Below, piece after piece: positions 1 to 12,053 of a stretch of 64,000 nucleotides of DNA. The stretch comes from Lunularia cruciata (taxonomy: Eukaryota > Streptophyta > Marchantiopsida > Lunulariales > Lunulariaceae): contig OX419760.1 of assembly GCA_948567375.1 (NCBI GenBank), positions 27,032,001 to 27,096,000 of the forward strand. The letters are read 5' to 3'. The notes beneath the pieces are model-generated. The model saw only the letters and a program-made list of their open reading frames with translations, was not told where the DNA came from and ran no database searches. The position numbers and the translations under genes are program-made. The first letter of the stretch is position 1, and every line of letters begins with the position of its first letter.

Positions 1-1550
1 GGTGATGGGTGAAAGCCTATTTAATCCTAAATTAACACAATACACTTCAACAACTAGCACCATCAAGCGGCAACAAGCACCATCAAGTGGTTGGGAGCAA
101 AAGCCTATTTAATTCTAAATTAATATACTGGGTGGCAATCCACACCGATCATTGCTTTCCATGGTATCCTCAAGGTAGACATGCAATTGAGTTGATGGAG
201 TTTAGGCTATTAGTTACCATCAACCTCAACTTGTACAATGTGTTTATAACATCTTTCATCAAGTTCAAGCAATAGTAAGTGGCGGAGTGATGGTAAATCA
301 AAGCATAATTATTGTGGCAAAGTTTAATGCATGCATTTGAAGAAAATGATGATGATTGGGTCCAAATTGTGAGTGGTTTTTATCCCAACTTGGACTTCTA
401 TCCATTGCCAAAGCTCATCCAACTGATCTTTTACTAGCAGTAATTTTTCTAGTGAAGTCAAGAAAATATTAATCCATTCTTCTCCACATGTAAGTGACTA
501 GATGAGTGTTTTTCATTTTGGATGAACATATCTTTGACCCCAAGTGTTGGGAGCATATGAAACCATCGGTTTATTTAACTTCCTCAGTTTACAAATTCAA
601 TCTCAAACTAGGTTTTGAGCTAAGATGTTGAGATTTGGGAAGTGGAGATCATGGAGATAGTCAAAGATCTCATGCATGGGTATATTTGTCAAGATATTGT
701 GTTTGGCAAAATTCCTAGTTTAGCTTGCTTGTTTTGCGTTCAAAATCCTTAGATTTATCTTCTTGCCAAAATGGATAAGGTTGTAGAATTAGTTTGTGCA
801 AAGCTCTTGCATGTCTAACATGATGTAAAGTGTTTGGAGATTTTAATGACTCAAGAATTTGTTCAATGACTGTTTGAAACACTCAACTTACCTCAATAGA
901 TCTTGGTGTTTCTCTTTGACAATGAAATCTCTCCGAGCTATATCCTTGGTTCACTTTTCTTGAACACCTGGAAGGAAAGCAAGGAAGGTTTTCTTTTGAA
1001 ACTCCCTTCCACATATATCTCTATCGGAGGTTGAGTTCCTTACCACCTTACAAATCTAGACATCAAGTTACAAGGATGTTTTGAGTCCCCATACTGCAAC
1101 TTCAATGTTTAAAGTTCTATCTACCACCTTCAACTTTTTGAGAATCAATTTTGAGGTGGAGAATAGCCCCAAATCCACAGCTCAGACTGATATCGCTGTT
1201 ATAGTTCAGTGAAAGGTAAAATCTGAAATATTCTATAATAGCATTATCCACTGATCCTATCTTCATCAAAAGCTATAGCCTGCACTCCATGTCTCATGTA
1301 GCATTTGTCAAAGTGTCTCACTTTTAATTTCTGAGCCTCACACTGAGTCAAAAACTGGACTTTCTGCATGGTTAGGGCCAAGAATCTGAATTGATTAGTT
1401 TCTCAAATTCTTGAACTTTAGCTCTCCCTTCAATTGAATGGACAAGTTACCGCCAAACATTTTGCCCAAAATTGAAAACGTACATGGTTATTTTCCTTAC
1501 CAAGGAGGATCCACTTGAGGACCAAAACTTCATAGAATCAATATGAAAAT
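1..1550. other. Unassigned AT-rich sequence
   Basis: No supported gene. The longest open frames are about 60 codons, with no domain that I recognise and no credible splice-linked extension. No LTR ends, primer-binding site or tandem repeat was found. It could be old, fully decayed repeat DNA or genuine intergenic sequence. Confidence 0.5.
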
Positions 1551-1848
1551 ATGACAAAGATATGGGCTACGGGTGCCACTCCCCCTCCTTCCAACCTGCA
1601 CCCATTCTTCCCAATCTACCATCAATTTCTCATTCTCTTTTCTCATTCTTGTACATCTTGCAATGTTCTTGTCACAGAATCAGCATGGAAACATGACAAT
1701 AATATGGGCTACGTGCGCCACTCCCTCTCCTTCCACCTGCACCCATTCTTCCCACTCGCACCCATTCTTCCCAATCCGCCATCAATTTCTCATTCTCGTT
1801 CTCATTTTTCATTCTTGTACATCTCACAATGTTCTCGGACATCTAGAG
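1551..1848. repeat. Tandem duplication, about 142-bp unit, two copies
   Basis: Two head-to-tail copies of a C/T-rich unit begin at 1551 and 1693. Each starts with ATGACAA.. followed by ATATGGGCTACG and ends near TTCTTGTACATCT. The second copy contains a further short duplication of CACCCATTCTTCCCA. Overlapping 113- and 117-codon open frames in two phases arise from this C/T-rich repeat and show no protein family, so I do not call them genes. Confidence 0.75.
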
Positions 1849-3949
1849 AAGAACAATCTCCCTCGCTTTGGTGGCAACCAGATTCACCCTAAACCAAACA
1901 CTTTATTAACCCTAAATTATAATTAATACTTTACAGTGTGCCAATGGAAAATTTCCATATCCCTTATTTCCTACGAACCACCTCTTATGGAATTTGCTAA
2001 TAATAAGGAACTTGGACTGAATTCCATAGTGTGTCCTTTCTTCCTCGGTCCGTGCTCCATACCGATTTAGTCAAAACTTCATAAAAATCTATATGAAAAT
2101 ATACAAAACTTCATAGAACCATTTCTGAAACCCCCTAATGTGGCATTTCTTCATTATTCTATGCTTCTCACACTCGAATTGACAAATTTAAATGTTTCTT
2201 AGCAAAGTAATGCAATGTTGATGTGCGGTAAGATAAGGAAGAACAAAACATAAGAATTATTGCAGCGCGCGACAAGAGGAAATGGGGACGAGGAAGGTCT
2301 TGCAGAACCGAGACGACATGAAGAGATGAAGAATTGTTACGGAGGAGGATGTTGATGATTCCGTATGTATGGTGGTAACCTGGACATGTTGATCGGTCCG
2401 GACGTAGGCCAATTTGTTTTAGTCTACAACTTCTGTGGAGCTTTTATTTCGAAGAAGATAACCATATGTATAAAGTTGTGGTCGAAGATTGTCACTGGTG
2501 GAAGACGTATAGTGTCTGGACTGTAATAAGTGAGAAGTAACATGTTGCTGCAATCTTGGTTGCCTCCTTTTCAATTTGCATAGTTGAGACATGGATTTTG
2601 CTTACTTGGGTTGCAAGGTTGTGCACCGGATACATAATACTGAAAACATGCATGTATCATTAGTACATGCACGTTTTCAAGGTACGGTGTGTACCAATGC
2701 AGCTCAATATGCAATTGAACACTCAGCTTTTATGAGTAACAAAAGGTGGATGCAAATATGCATGTCTTCCATTTTTTATTTGAACCTATAAACACACATT
2801 CAGTATAGACCAAAGGTACATCCAAGTGTAAGCTAATATCAAGCCAACTATAACCTCAAACTTTAGTCTCAAGTTGGTCATACAAAACATTTGGGCCAAA
2901 GAGTACTTTTGGCTGAATTTTGGCAAAAAATTCTATTTGAGCTAGAAGTTCAAACAAGTACTACAATAAAATGTTTCTATTGGTCCAACATGAACTTTGC
3001 GCACACAATTTCACCGTGAAGATAGCTTTTGAGCTCAAATACCTAAACCTTAGTTATTTTGAACATATGCCACCAAACTCCATGTAAAATTTTGCATTCT
3101 CAAATACAAAATAATATTCTTAACTATTTAAATTGCTGCATAAAATGTGCGGTAATTTGCCTTCTGCTCATTTCTTGTTATGATGGTTTGCATAACATGG
3201 TATGCATAAGAGGTAAAAACCGCTATTTGCAATACATCTCCATTAGTATTGCTAGTCCTTTTACTTATATAATATGATATAATCCAATGATTCGATGAAT
3301 GTCAAACTTTAATAGCTTTGTAACGGTGTATTTGATTCTTTGCCTTCTCTACAGAAGTAATAGTACAGAAATTTTAATAGATAGACAGCTCAGATTTATG
3401 AAATAGGTATGGATATTTCCTATCTTTCTAAAGCAAACAATCTAATGTAAAGGTTGTCAAGCAATCTTTTACTAGATTTACGAATGGACAAATAAAACTC
3501 ATTACAAAACATACGAATGTGGGTATACTTTTCAATCAAAGATTGGTAATTTCAATCCAATATAATGTGCAATAAAAATCATTAGATATCGCACTCGTTC
3601 TTAATATAGGTTTGCATTCACATGACTCACTAACCCTAAACGTATGTTGAGATACATTAATTTTTATGTTTTAAGTTGAGGGGTAGTATCATGAAGTTTA
3701 TCATAAGTTAACGGTTGCTGCATGAGTTACTATATTGTGATCTCTCTATTCCTAAGCTCTCCATATTATTGTGGTAAATCCATACAATCGTCTCTCTAAA
3801 ATTATAAATATATTTTAAATTTTCCATACTCACTTGACCAATGGACATTTTCTCTTTACCATGTGTTCCATAATCAATTAAACTATTCAATCACATCTAA
3901 CTGTTTTATGATATGAATCTCTGCACTATGGTGACCAGTTTAAGAACAA
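1849..3949. other. Unassigned sequence, locally GC-richer at 2.2-2.55 kb
   Basis: No gene can be supported. The part at 2260-2550 is richer in G and C than its surroundings and could be an exon remnant or untranslated region, but no open frame in it extends far enough to judge. The remainder is AT-rich with only short open frames. Confidence 0.4.
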
Positions 3950-4140
3950 TCCAACGTCTTTGAGAAATGCCTTGCGTATAGAACAGTTTGCAGTTTTGCC
4001 AACTTTGGGATCTACAAAAGTCGGAGTGCTAAATATGCGTCGGTGTGTCCGTCTGAGTCTCTCCATGTCAATCATCGTCAACCTCGACTATGGGGACGTT
4101 TCCTCTTCCGATACTTTCCACATGTCTAGAGTTATGCGTC

Positions 4141-4223
4141 CACGTGCCACTTCTTTTGAAGCCACATGAAACGGTAGAGAAACAAGAGGGGCAAACAGGT
4201 CCAACGTGGCCAAGGTCCACGTC
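4141..4223. promoter_or_regulatory. Cluster of ACGT-core motifs (G-box / ABRE-like)
   Basis: Within 83 bases there is a palindromic G-box CACGTG (4141-4146), an ACGTGGC (4204-4210) that matches the core of the abscisic-acid response element, and a CCACGTC (4217-4223). They lie in a GC-richer island (about 3960-4300) inside AT-rich DNA. In plants such motifs bind bZIP and bHLH factors near promoters. No gene could be recognised on either side, so a regulatory role is inference. Overlapping antisense frames of 70-92 codons (4068-4366) look like by-products of the GC content. Confidence 0.35.
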
Positions 4224-4366
4224 GCAGCCGCGCTTGGCTCTCCAAGGCCGGTGGTGAACAGTAAACGAAGACCGCAGCATGTATTGAAGACTTCATTCCT
4301 TTTAATAGCTTTTGGAGAAAGGCGCTTTATTTTTGGATTGAAAGCACTTGGAGAAAACCAAAGCAA

Positions 4367-5260
4367 TTATAAGTCCAAACATAATCCAGACTATAACAAT
4401 TTAACGGAATCTAAAACTTCAAATTAGAATTAATTCCCTAGAAACCAAACCAAGGGATGACCAAAACTTTTAAGCACCAAACTGTTATGCAATTCAATAA
4501 CAAGACAAACAAATAAATAGTCCAGATTTTGGATGATTTAACTACATGGGTACTATGTTTTCACCTGATGTGGAACTAACATTCTCTCTTTATGATTATC
4601 ATAAAGCTCTATTCATCACTTTATGATTGGCAGAGGGTTGTTAAGTGAACCTAGACTGTAGATTTCACTAGAGATAGAAAAAAATGAAATGATTACTACA
4701 CTCTTCTCGTTTTTTCATTTCTTGAAAGATCGTTGCTAAATGAAGGTATAAAATATTAACTAATTGAAACAAAAAGAACGAGATGTGGACTACGATCTTC
4801 TCATCTTGGCGTCTCTTTCTTGCAATTCCAACATCACATTTGGAAGTCACTTACTCATACTTATTTCCTATTTCCGATCAAAGAGAAAGTATTCATAAAG
4901 ATCTCACTCCCCTATAGAATTTAGAAAATAGAGTGCTTTCATATACAACTACATATTTGATTGCAAAATAAAATTGGAACCCAAATTTTATGAAAATATC
5001 TTTTTTTAATGTACTAGTCCGAGAAGATAAGCATGGGTTAGATGATACCTTCCAAATTTTGTAATTGAAAGACTGAAACATTCTTTACTCAATCTAGACA
5101 GATATGTTATATCATTTCAGACAACGATTTCACATTCATAGAGACATAATTTTCTTAAGAAAATTGGACGCTAGCGAAGATAAGCTATAATCTTTTTAAA
5201 CCAACAAATGCATCCAAAATGTATAAAGCTCCTAATTTTCATGACCTTCATAATAAAAAT
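4367..5260. other. Unassigned AT-rich sequence
   Basis: Nothing beyond frames of about 60 codons was found. It forms the left flank of the copia-type element. Confidence 0.5.
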
Positions 5261-5265
5261 CTGCA

Positions 5266-5490
5266 TGTGTGATGATCCAGTCCAAACTTTATCGACCAAA
5301 CTATTAATCAACAGGAGGAAGTAAAACATAAAGGTCTTAGAAGAAGACTATGTATGAAAAATCTATATAAACATTATCTTTACTTATCATTCATCTTGAG
5401 AAAAAGGCCTTAAATTTACATCCATCTTGTATTTAACGTTTCAACCATGCTTCATGTTTTTCATGTATATTCCTGATTTGGACATTCAAT
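5266..5490 (+). repeat. Putative 5' LTR of element G
   Basis: The right end is firm: the last 45 bases (from about 5446) match the end of the 3' LTR at 12007-12053 and abut the PBS. The left end is placed by TG following CTGCA, which is repeated after the 3' LTR. A TATATAAA-like box lies near 5361. The upstream part does not resemble the 3' LTR, so this LTR may be chimeric or the left boundary wrong. Confidence 0.45.
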
Positions 5491-5502
5491 TGGTATCAAA
5501 GT
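5491..5502 (+). other. Primer-binding site, initiator-Met tRNA type
   Basis: TGGTATCAAAGT differs at two places from TGGTATCAGAGC, the standard plant PBS complementary to the 3' end of initiator-Met tRNA. It starts immediately after the conserved LTR end. Confidence 0.7.
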
Positions 5503-6978
5503 GAATTGGTTGAAAATAGAAAAGACTTGGCCTTTGCACATTAGTAGGTAGTAATTGAGCGTGTTCTTTGTGGCTTCGGAATCATTAGTGTCGAGGAAAA
5601 GGGAAAGAGATGACTGCTGTGCTCAGGGTTAGGAATTGGTAATGGATATAATGAAGGAACTCCTAGCATTCATTTTTTGAAATATCCATGCCACCGGAAA
5701 TCAGGGTGCAAGTTGTTGAAGCTCTTGTCGATATTGGGTACAGACTGGCCTTCGGAACAAGTGAAAAGTTGCAACTTGGAGCCCTCATCAGTGCCTTCAC
5801 TCACGCGTGGGCTACTTGGTAGCAGTGGCACAATAAGCTTTGAGATATAAAATTCATTGGAGTGAATCTTATCAAAGGGCTGACCCATCGGAATTAATTT
5901 ACAGCAAAGCATTTTTGCAAGGAGTGCCAATAGCTTCATGCGAGTAAAAGCTTAGATGGGCCTCATAGCAGATAGTACTGTAAGTTGCAGGTTTTTCTCT
6001 GGTGTAGGAATACTTGTTTGAGAGTAAGTTCACAAGCATCATTGCATTCACTATGAGGAAAAGTTGAGAGGAGATATATACTAGCTTGATTATTTCAAGA
6101 TAGACAAAACTAAAGGATTATCCCACCTTGTACATGTGCTAGTTCTGTATGGAAAACCATGTTCAATTTCATGGCCATGTAACTCCTTCATTTGGCTTGT
6201 TGGAGAACAAAAGAAGGGTCAAGTGATCCAGGATCCAATCATCAAGTCTTGACTAAACTTCCTAAGATATCGTGTTCTTTGTTTCACAGCCACCTGATCT
6301 CAAGGTTGGATTGCCATCAAGCATGTTGATCTACTTACCTTAAAGAGAAATACGTACCTCCACTAATAGATCAAAGGATGGCTCCTTTCATGCACCTCTG
6401 GTTGGGGTGAGCCAACCCTAGTCTTTAGAGAGTAGTTATGATGAAGTCACGAAGCTATGTGATCTCTAAAGTGGATAACAATTGAGGTGGCCCTGATAGA
6501 GGCAACAAATCATTTGTGCTTGTTGTCGTCTGGGATGTTGTCCACCCTTGCCTAATAATAGGGTATCAAGGAAGCAAACAAAACAATAAGCAAGGATGTA
6601 TGTGTGTATGTGTGTGTGCTAGATCCAACAGACGGAGGAGGGTCTGGGGGAGGAGGTTCAGAAGTAATGACAGCATGGGTTGTGATTCACCTTGAGGAGA
6701 AGACTTGGTGGAATGGTGGCTGTGGAGTGTCAAATTTTCTTTAGCCTATAGCTCAGGAAAAGGTTTGAATGCGGAATCGATACTTATTGATGTATGTCGA
6801 GTGTTGTATAGTGTACAGTGCTCGACAAACACAAAATGCAACATTGCAATCAAAAATTCATAGACTGGTTTTAAATGTGCTTTAGGAGCATATTATTTCC
6901 ACAAATTGGCCTATTTGTAGGCTTTATGCTCCAAAGTGGTTGAATCTGCTATCAACTAAATTTGTTGGATCTGCTATC

Positions 6979-7092
6979 AGCTCATTTTATATTTCTTTGT
7001 TACTTCTACATTTTGGCTGTAAGCAAGAGCTTAGAGCTCATTTTATATTTCTTTGTTACTTCTACATTTTGGTTGTAAGCAAGAGCTTATTC
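6979..7092. repeat. Perfect-looking 57-bp tandem duplication
   Basis: Copies occupy 6979-7035 and 7036-7092, beginning AGCTCATTTTATATTTC; only about one base differs. It lies in the long leader of the copia element. The 60-codon open frame across it is a by-product. Confidence 0.85.
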
Positions 7093-7571
7093 ATTAGAGT
7101 GAGCTACAAAGAGAAGAGTTGAGTGGTCAGACAATGCATTCTAGACCAATAATATAGCTGGCAAAGTAGAAGGCAGAGTGTGTGACATATCTAGTTTCTT
7201 GGAGGCAGGTTATTGGAAGTGTTGGACTTGTTAGTATATAGTTATGCCTTTAAGGGAATATAAACCAGAGGTGTAGAGTTGTTGTACTCAAAATTTTAAA
7301 GAATTTGTAGAGGTTCAGGAATGGGTTCTCATGGTAGGAGAATCCATAAACAGGTCTGTAGTCTTGTATCAAAATCTAGGAGGCCCAAGTGATGAAGATT
7401 TGAGACATTTTCAGCTGGTTTCTTTCCCAATGCAAAGGACATCAAAGTTGAAGTAGGATTGATGCACTAGATCACAAGAAGAGAGTCACAAGGACTGTTG
7501 ATATAGATCTAACAAAACTTTTCTAGAGAACCCTTACTTTTACCTTTACCAGACAAAGCAAAATCGCAATC

Positions 7572-8419
7572 ATGAAGATTGGAGGTGCCAAATTTGACAT
7601 TGCCAAGTATGATGGATGCTCAGATTATCTCTTGTGGGTCAAGTGAAAGGCATGCCCAAGGCCAATGGTTTTGGGAAATTGTTGAGACCAAAGACCAATT
7701 TGATGTCAAAGGATGATTGGAATGACATGCAGGAAATAGCTATATACATAGTGGTTTTACATCTATAGCCACATGTCATAAAGCAGTTGGGTGAGTACAA
7801 GGATTGCATTACTCTTTTTGATGAGCTACAATAGAAGTACCATCAAAAAGAGTTACCAAATCATCTCTATACATCCTTGAAGCTAATGAGCTTCAAGATG
7901 AAGGACAATGAGACCAAGATACAAGATCATATCAATGCTTTCACTGATCTTGTTGTGGACTTGCTGAATCTTGGAGAGGATTTGAGTGATGAGAGAAAGG
8001 ATCTCCATGTGTTGAGTTCTCTCCCTACGTCCTACCAATCCTTGTCATGAGTGTTACTACAGTTTGATAGGAAGACCATCACCTATAATGAGGTGGTGAG
8101 TGCACTATTAACAAATGATCTTCAACAAAAGATGATGTTACCTTCCTAACCTTTGACCACTTCAGGAATAATGTTGAATGTGAATCAAGGAAGGACTCAA
8201 AGGCAAACAAAAGGTGGGGAACAAAGATCTAAGACTAGATCTTGGTCTAAGGGGAGATCCCAAGATCGTAAGATTGTGCTTTGTTGGAAATGTGGCAAAG
8301 CTGGTCACCACAAGAGAGATTGTCATGGCAAAGCAATTGAGCCTTCTATAGCAAATGTGGCAAAAGACAACAAGGAAGAAGAAGAGGATGACCTGCTTGA
8401 TGACAACTATGCGTTATGA
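7572..8419 (+). pseudogene. copia Gag (nucleocapsid) remnant
   Basis: Gag packages the retrotransposon RNA into cytoplasmic virus-like particles. The frame opens at ATG 7572 with a copia-type start (MKIGGAKFDI...) and runs with in-frame stops (for example TGA near 7642 and TAG near 7829) to 8419. The last 88 codons are uninterrupted and hold a CCHC zinc knuckle, CWKCGKAGHHKRDC, at 8282-8323 (C-x2-C-x4-H-x4-C, all ligands intact), in a basic Arg/Lys/Ser-rich tract and followed by an acidic tail. Confidence 0.8.
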
Positions 8420-8452
8420 TGCCAATGGTATGCCCTTTGCACTTCATTTCAA

Positions 8453-9480
8453 CAAAGAGGATATGAATGGATTCTAGATCTTGCTTGTTCATACCATATG
8501 TGTTACAAAAGAGAGTTCTTTAATTCTTAATCAATATCAAATTGTTCAATTTTGATGAGGAAAAATCACTCCTGTCAAATTGTAGGCATTGGATCTATTA
8601 AGATTCAATTGTTTGATTGTCTTGTGCACACATTGACTAATGTCAAACATGTCCCTTACATGAGGAAGAACTTGATATCTCTTGGTGTGTTAGACACAAA
8701 TGGTCATTGATGGGAAGTAGTTGATGGTGTACTTCAAGTCATGGCTAGGAGAAATGGCATCTTGAAGGGAAATAGGCACAAGAATCTATATGTGCTAGAG
8801 GGGAACATTTTTTTTGGAGAAGCTCATGGTACTAGATTTCATTATATGATTGACTACTTGTGGCATTCAAGGTTAGGTCACATTAATGAGAAGATCATGT
8901 TTATCCTTTGCAAGAAAGGCGTTATTTCTACACTACGGTCTAGTAGTTTAGAATTGTGTGAGCATTGTGTACTAGGGAAGCAATATTGGACTGCTTTTGG
9001 TGTTGGAACTCATAGTTGCAAGGAAATTCTTGACTATATACATAATGACATATGGGGCCCATCCCTTACTCCATCACGTTCTAGAAAGCTATGTTATGTA
9101 TCTTTCATCAATGATTATTTGAGGTTTCTTACATCAGAAGTTTGAGGTCTTTGTCACTCTCAAGAAGTGGAAAGCCCAAGTTGAGACTCATACTAGAAAG
9201 AAAAAGAGATTTCTGCAAATAGACAATAGTGGGGAATACACTTCTGGAGAATTTGAGATGTATTGTCAACAAGAGTGGATAACTCGCCATCTCACTACAA
9301 TATATACTCCATAATAGAATGGTGTTGCTGAGCGGCTCAATGAAACACTATTGGAGCAGATGAGGAGTATGTTGAGGCAATCAAGTTTGTCACTTGTGTT
9401 TTGGGCTAAAGCTGTCAACACTGGAGCTTACTTAGTAAATCTTTCTCCTTCTAGTGCAATTCATTACATGACACCAATTT
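8453..9480 (+). pseudogene. copia protease-integrase remnant
   Basis: At about 8464 a protease-like segment reads WILDLACSYHM, where the usual aspartyl-protease triad D-S/T-G has become D-L-A. The integrase follows. Its N-terminal HHCC zinc site is visible (LWHSRLGH ... CEHC, 8860-8980) as are the catalytic-core signatures NDIWGP (about 9046, first Asp), LQIDNSGEY (about 9215, second Asp) and NGVAERLNETL (about 9321, Glu). Integrase inserts the cDNA into the nuclear genome. Stops and frameshifts, including one after 9145, split the region, so it is inactive. Confidence 0.8.
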
Positions 9481-9889
9481 GAGATGAGGCACGGACGGCC
9501 TGCAGATTACAATAGTTTGATAGTCTTTGGATGTAATGCATATCTTCTCATAGCCAAAGCCAATAGATCTAAGCTAGATCTTACTTGCATGAAAATGTGT
9601 TTTTCTTGGCTACCAGAGTGGTGGAAGGGTTATAGGTTGTGAGATCCTTTCACCTGTAAATTGATTATGTTTTGTGCAATGAGTCCATATCATTGACCAA
9701 TGGGGAGAAAGCTCCGGTTCTTCATATTGACAAGGGAAAATCTCCTCTAAATATTGTTGAGGGGGAGATTAATTATGTTGGTTTTCATGATGAGTCACAA
9801 GGAGGTACTTCCACAAAGGAGCAAGTTCCTTAAATTGAGGAATTACAAGGGCGTGAGGAGATTGGTAAACCTTGACACTTGTCAATACA

Positions 9890-10002
9890 AGAAGATCAAG
9901 CAGATTCATCAATAAGGAGGATATTTGGACGCTCTATTTGTGCTCCTAAATGATTTGGAAAATTGGCTGATTCAATACAATTAGGAGATGGGGATATCTC
10001 TC

Positions 10003-10033
<31 letters not shown>

Positions 10034-11638
10034 TATGGCTTTGATCTTGGAAGAAGTGGAACCTTCTTTATGCAATGAGGCTCTAGCTTTGATGGACAAG
10101 CTTGAGTGGAATGCAGCAATGCAGAGAGAGATGCAATCATTGATTGACAACAAGACTTAGTGAGTTCGTGAAGCTTCCAAAAGATCAACAATTGGTGGAC
10201 AGTATGTGGGCTTACAAATTGAAAGATAGCCCCATTGATGGAGAGAGGAAGATCTACAAGGCAAGGTTGGTGGCCAAGGGCTTCACATAAGAAAAAGGTG
10301 TGGATTACAATGAAGTCTACTCTCTAGTTGCTAAGTATGCCACTATTTGCTTATTGTGTGTACTTGTTACTTTCTTTGGTCTTATTTTAGATCAAATGGA
10401 TATTGTCAATGCTTCCTTCTATGGCAATTTGGATGCAATGATCTTCATGCAATAGCCTATGGGCTTTGTGAAGAAAAGGCAAGAGGATATGGTTTGAAGG
10501 TTGCTAAAACCCTTATATGGATTGAAGCAAACCCCTAAATAGTGGAACAAACGGTTCAATGATTTCATGAGGTCACAAGGATTTAAACTAAGTGTGTTTA
10601 ATCCCTGTGTATCCATGAAAAAGGTGAGTAATGAAGTCTTTGGCATCATTATTCTGGTATTCTATGTGGATGACATGCTTATTGCAGCTAGGAATAGATC
10701 TGATGTTTATAAGCTCAAAGCTCTCTTGAGTTCCGAGTTTAGAATGAAAGATCTTGGTACAACAAGGAGTATTTTGGGGATGGAGATCCAAAGAAACTTG
10801 GAGGATGGGAAGCTATGGTTAACTCAAGGGAAGTATGCTAGAAAGGTACTTGCAAGGTTTAACATGGAGAATTGCAAGTCTATGAGTACTCCTGTAGCTC
10901 CTCACTTCATTGTCCAATAGATGCCGTGGAGAAAGGTTTGATGTACAAGATCCCCTACGACAAGGTAGTGGGAAGTCCCATGTTTTGATGATTTGCACTA
11001 AGCTTGACATTGCTCTAACTATGGGCAAGACTAGTAGATACATGTCAAATCCAAGGAGTATACATTGGGAAGTTGTGAAGTGGATCCTCAAATATCTCAA
11101 GGGTATGTTGGATTTTGGCCTTGTGTTTGATACTAAATCTTACAATGCCAGATCATTTATTGGCTATGTAGATGCTAACTATAGACAAGATCTGGATGGG
11201 AGGAAATCTGCAATTGGGTATGAGTTCACACTTGGAGGTGGATGCATAAGTTGGAGATCTACATGGCAGAAGTGCGAAGCTCAATCTACTACAGAAACCA
11301 AATATGTACCAGCAGCAGAAGCAGCAAAGGAAGCAATCTGGTTGGACAGGCTTATCCCAAAGATGGGATTGACTCATGACATTGTGAATGTTCATTGTGA
11401 TAGCCAGAGTGCTTTACATCTAGCTATGAATCAGGTAATGGACAATAGAGTGAAGCATATCGACATCAGGTATCATTTTCTCAGACAGGCTGTGTCTGAT
11501 AAAATGATTGAGCTAGTCAAGATTGACAATAAACTCAACCCTGCTGATGCTTTTGCAAAAGTGGTTTCTTTGGAAAGTTTTTTGAGGCATCGTGTCAAAT
11601 TGCAAGTGTTGCATATGTGCACAAGTAGAGTAGACTAG
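9890..11638 (+). pseudogene. copia reverse transcriptase-RNase H remnant
   Basis: The RT begins near 9960 with an acidic linker encoded by a (GAT)9 run, then shows AYKLKD and ARLVAKGF-like blocks (10210-10290), LYGLKQTP (about 10510) and the catalytic YVDD box at 10663-10674. A frameshift near 10915 moves into the RNase H frame (to 11638), which retains GYVDANY (about 11161), the DSQSALHLA block and KHIDIRYHFLR (about 11455), all typical of copia RNase H. TAG/TAA stops replace Gln and Trp codons. These enzymes would copy the element RNA into DNA and remove the RNA strand. Confidence 0.85.
10005..10031 (+). repeat. (GAT)9 trinucleotide microsatellite
   Basis: Nine uninterrupted GAT units encode poly-Asp in the linker before the copia reverse transcriptase. 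Slippage expansion in a dead element is the likely origin. Confidence 0.9.
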
Positions 11639-11802
11639 CAGTTGTGTCATCTCTATATATAATTTTTACTCTATGATGTTTAGGAAATGGCTTAGTTCTA
11701 GTTAATTCTAGTTGACAGAGGGACCTATGTTAGGCTTCCTTCTAGGACTTCCTGCAGAGTAATAAAATAGGTTATAGAAATTGAGACCCCAAGACATGAG
11801 TC

Positions 11803-11812
11803 AAGGGGGAGA
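11803..11812 (+). other. Polypurine tract of element G
   Basis: AAGGGGGAGA lies directly before the TG that starts the 3' LTR, as expected for the plus-strand primer of a copia element. Confidence 0.8.
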
Positions 11813-11813
11813 T

Positions 11814-12053
11814 TGTTAGGAGTTAACTCAGGTCTTGAGTAACTCGAGTTAGTCTGATTGTGATCAGTTAATCTAGGGCTGGATTACTATATGTGAGAGC
11901 TAGTAGAAGCTCTATGTGACACATTAGTCATATTATCAAAAATGCCTTTTGTGTGTTCCTATGGTCGGAGCCTTATATAGGTGAATCACTTATTTACTTG
12001 TGTCGAACCATGCATCATGCTTTTCTTGTGTATTCCTGATTTGGACATTCAAT
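11814..12053 (+). repeat. 3' LTR of element G
   Basis: It starts TGTTAGGAGTTAAC just after the polypurine tract and ends ACATTCAAT, the same end that abuts the PBS at 5490. Length is about 240 bp, with a TATATA-like box near 11974. It is followed by CTGCA, which also precedes the proposed 5' LTR. Confidence 0.75.

Larger units (their letters stand above)
5266..12053 (+). mobile_element. Element G: degenerate Ty1/copia LTR retrotransposon
   Basis: Internal order on the + strand is gag with zinc knuckle, protease, integrase, reverse transcriptase, RNase H. Integrase before RT defines Ty1/copia. The primer-binding site (5491-5502) resembles the complement of initiator-Met tRNA, and the polypurine tract lies at 11803-11812. 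The sequence CTGCA flanks the proposed ends (5261-5265 and 12054-12058). The element cannot be autonomous: stops and frameshifts occur in every domain. Two oddities: the proposed LTRs share only their last roughly 45 bases, and the leader between PBS and gag is about 2 kb, long for copia, suggesting another insertion. Confidence 0.85.

Noticed and set aside
1551-1926. Two overlapping 113- and 117-codon open frames
   Set aside because: They arise in a C/T-rich tandem duplication, overlap in different phases, and show no domain.
9896-10191. Antisense Ser- and His-rich frames
   Set aside because: Shadow of the (GAT)9 run in the copia linker.
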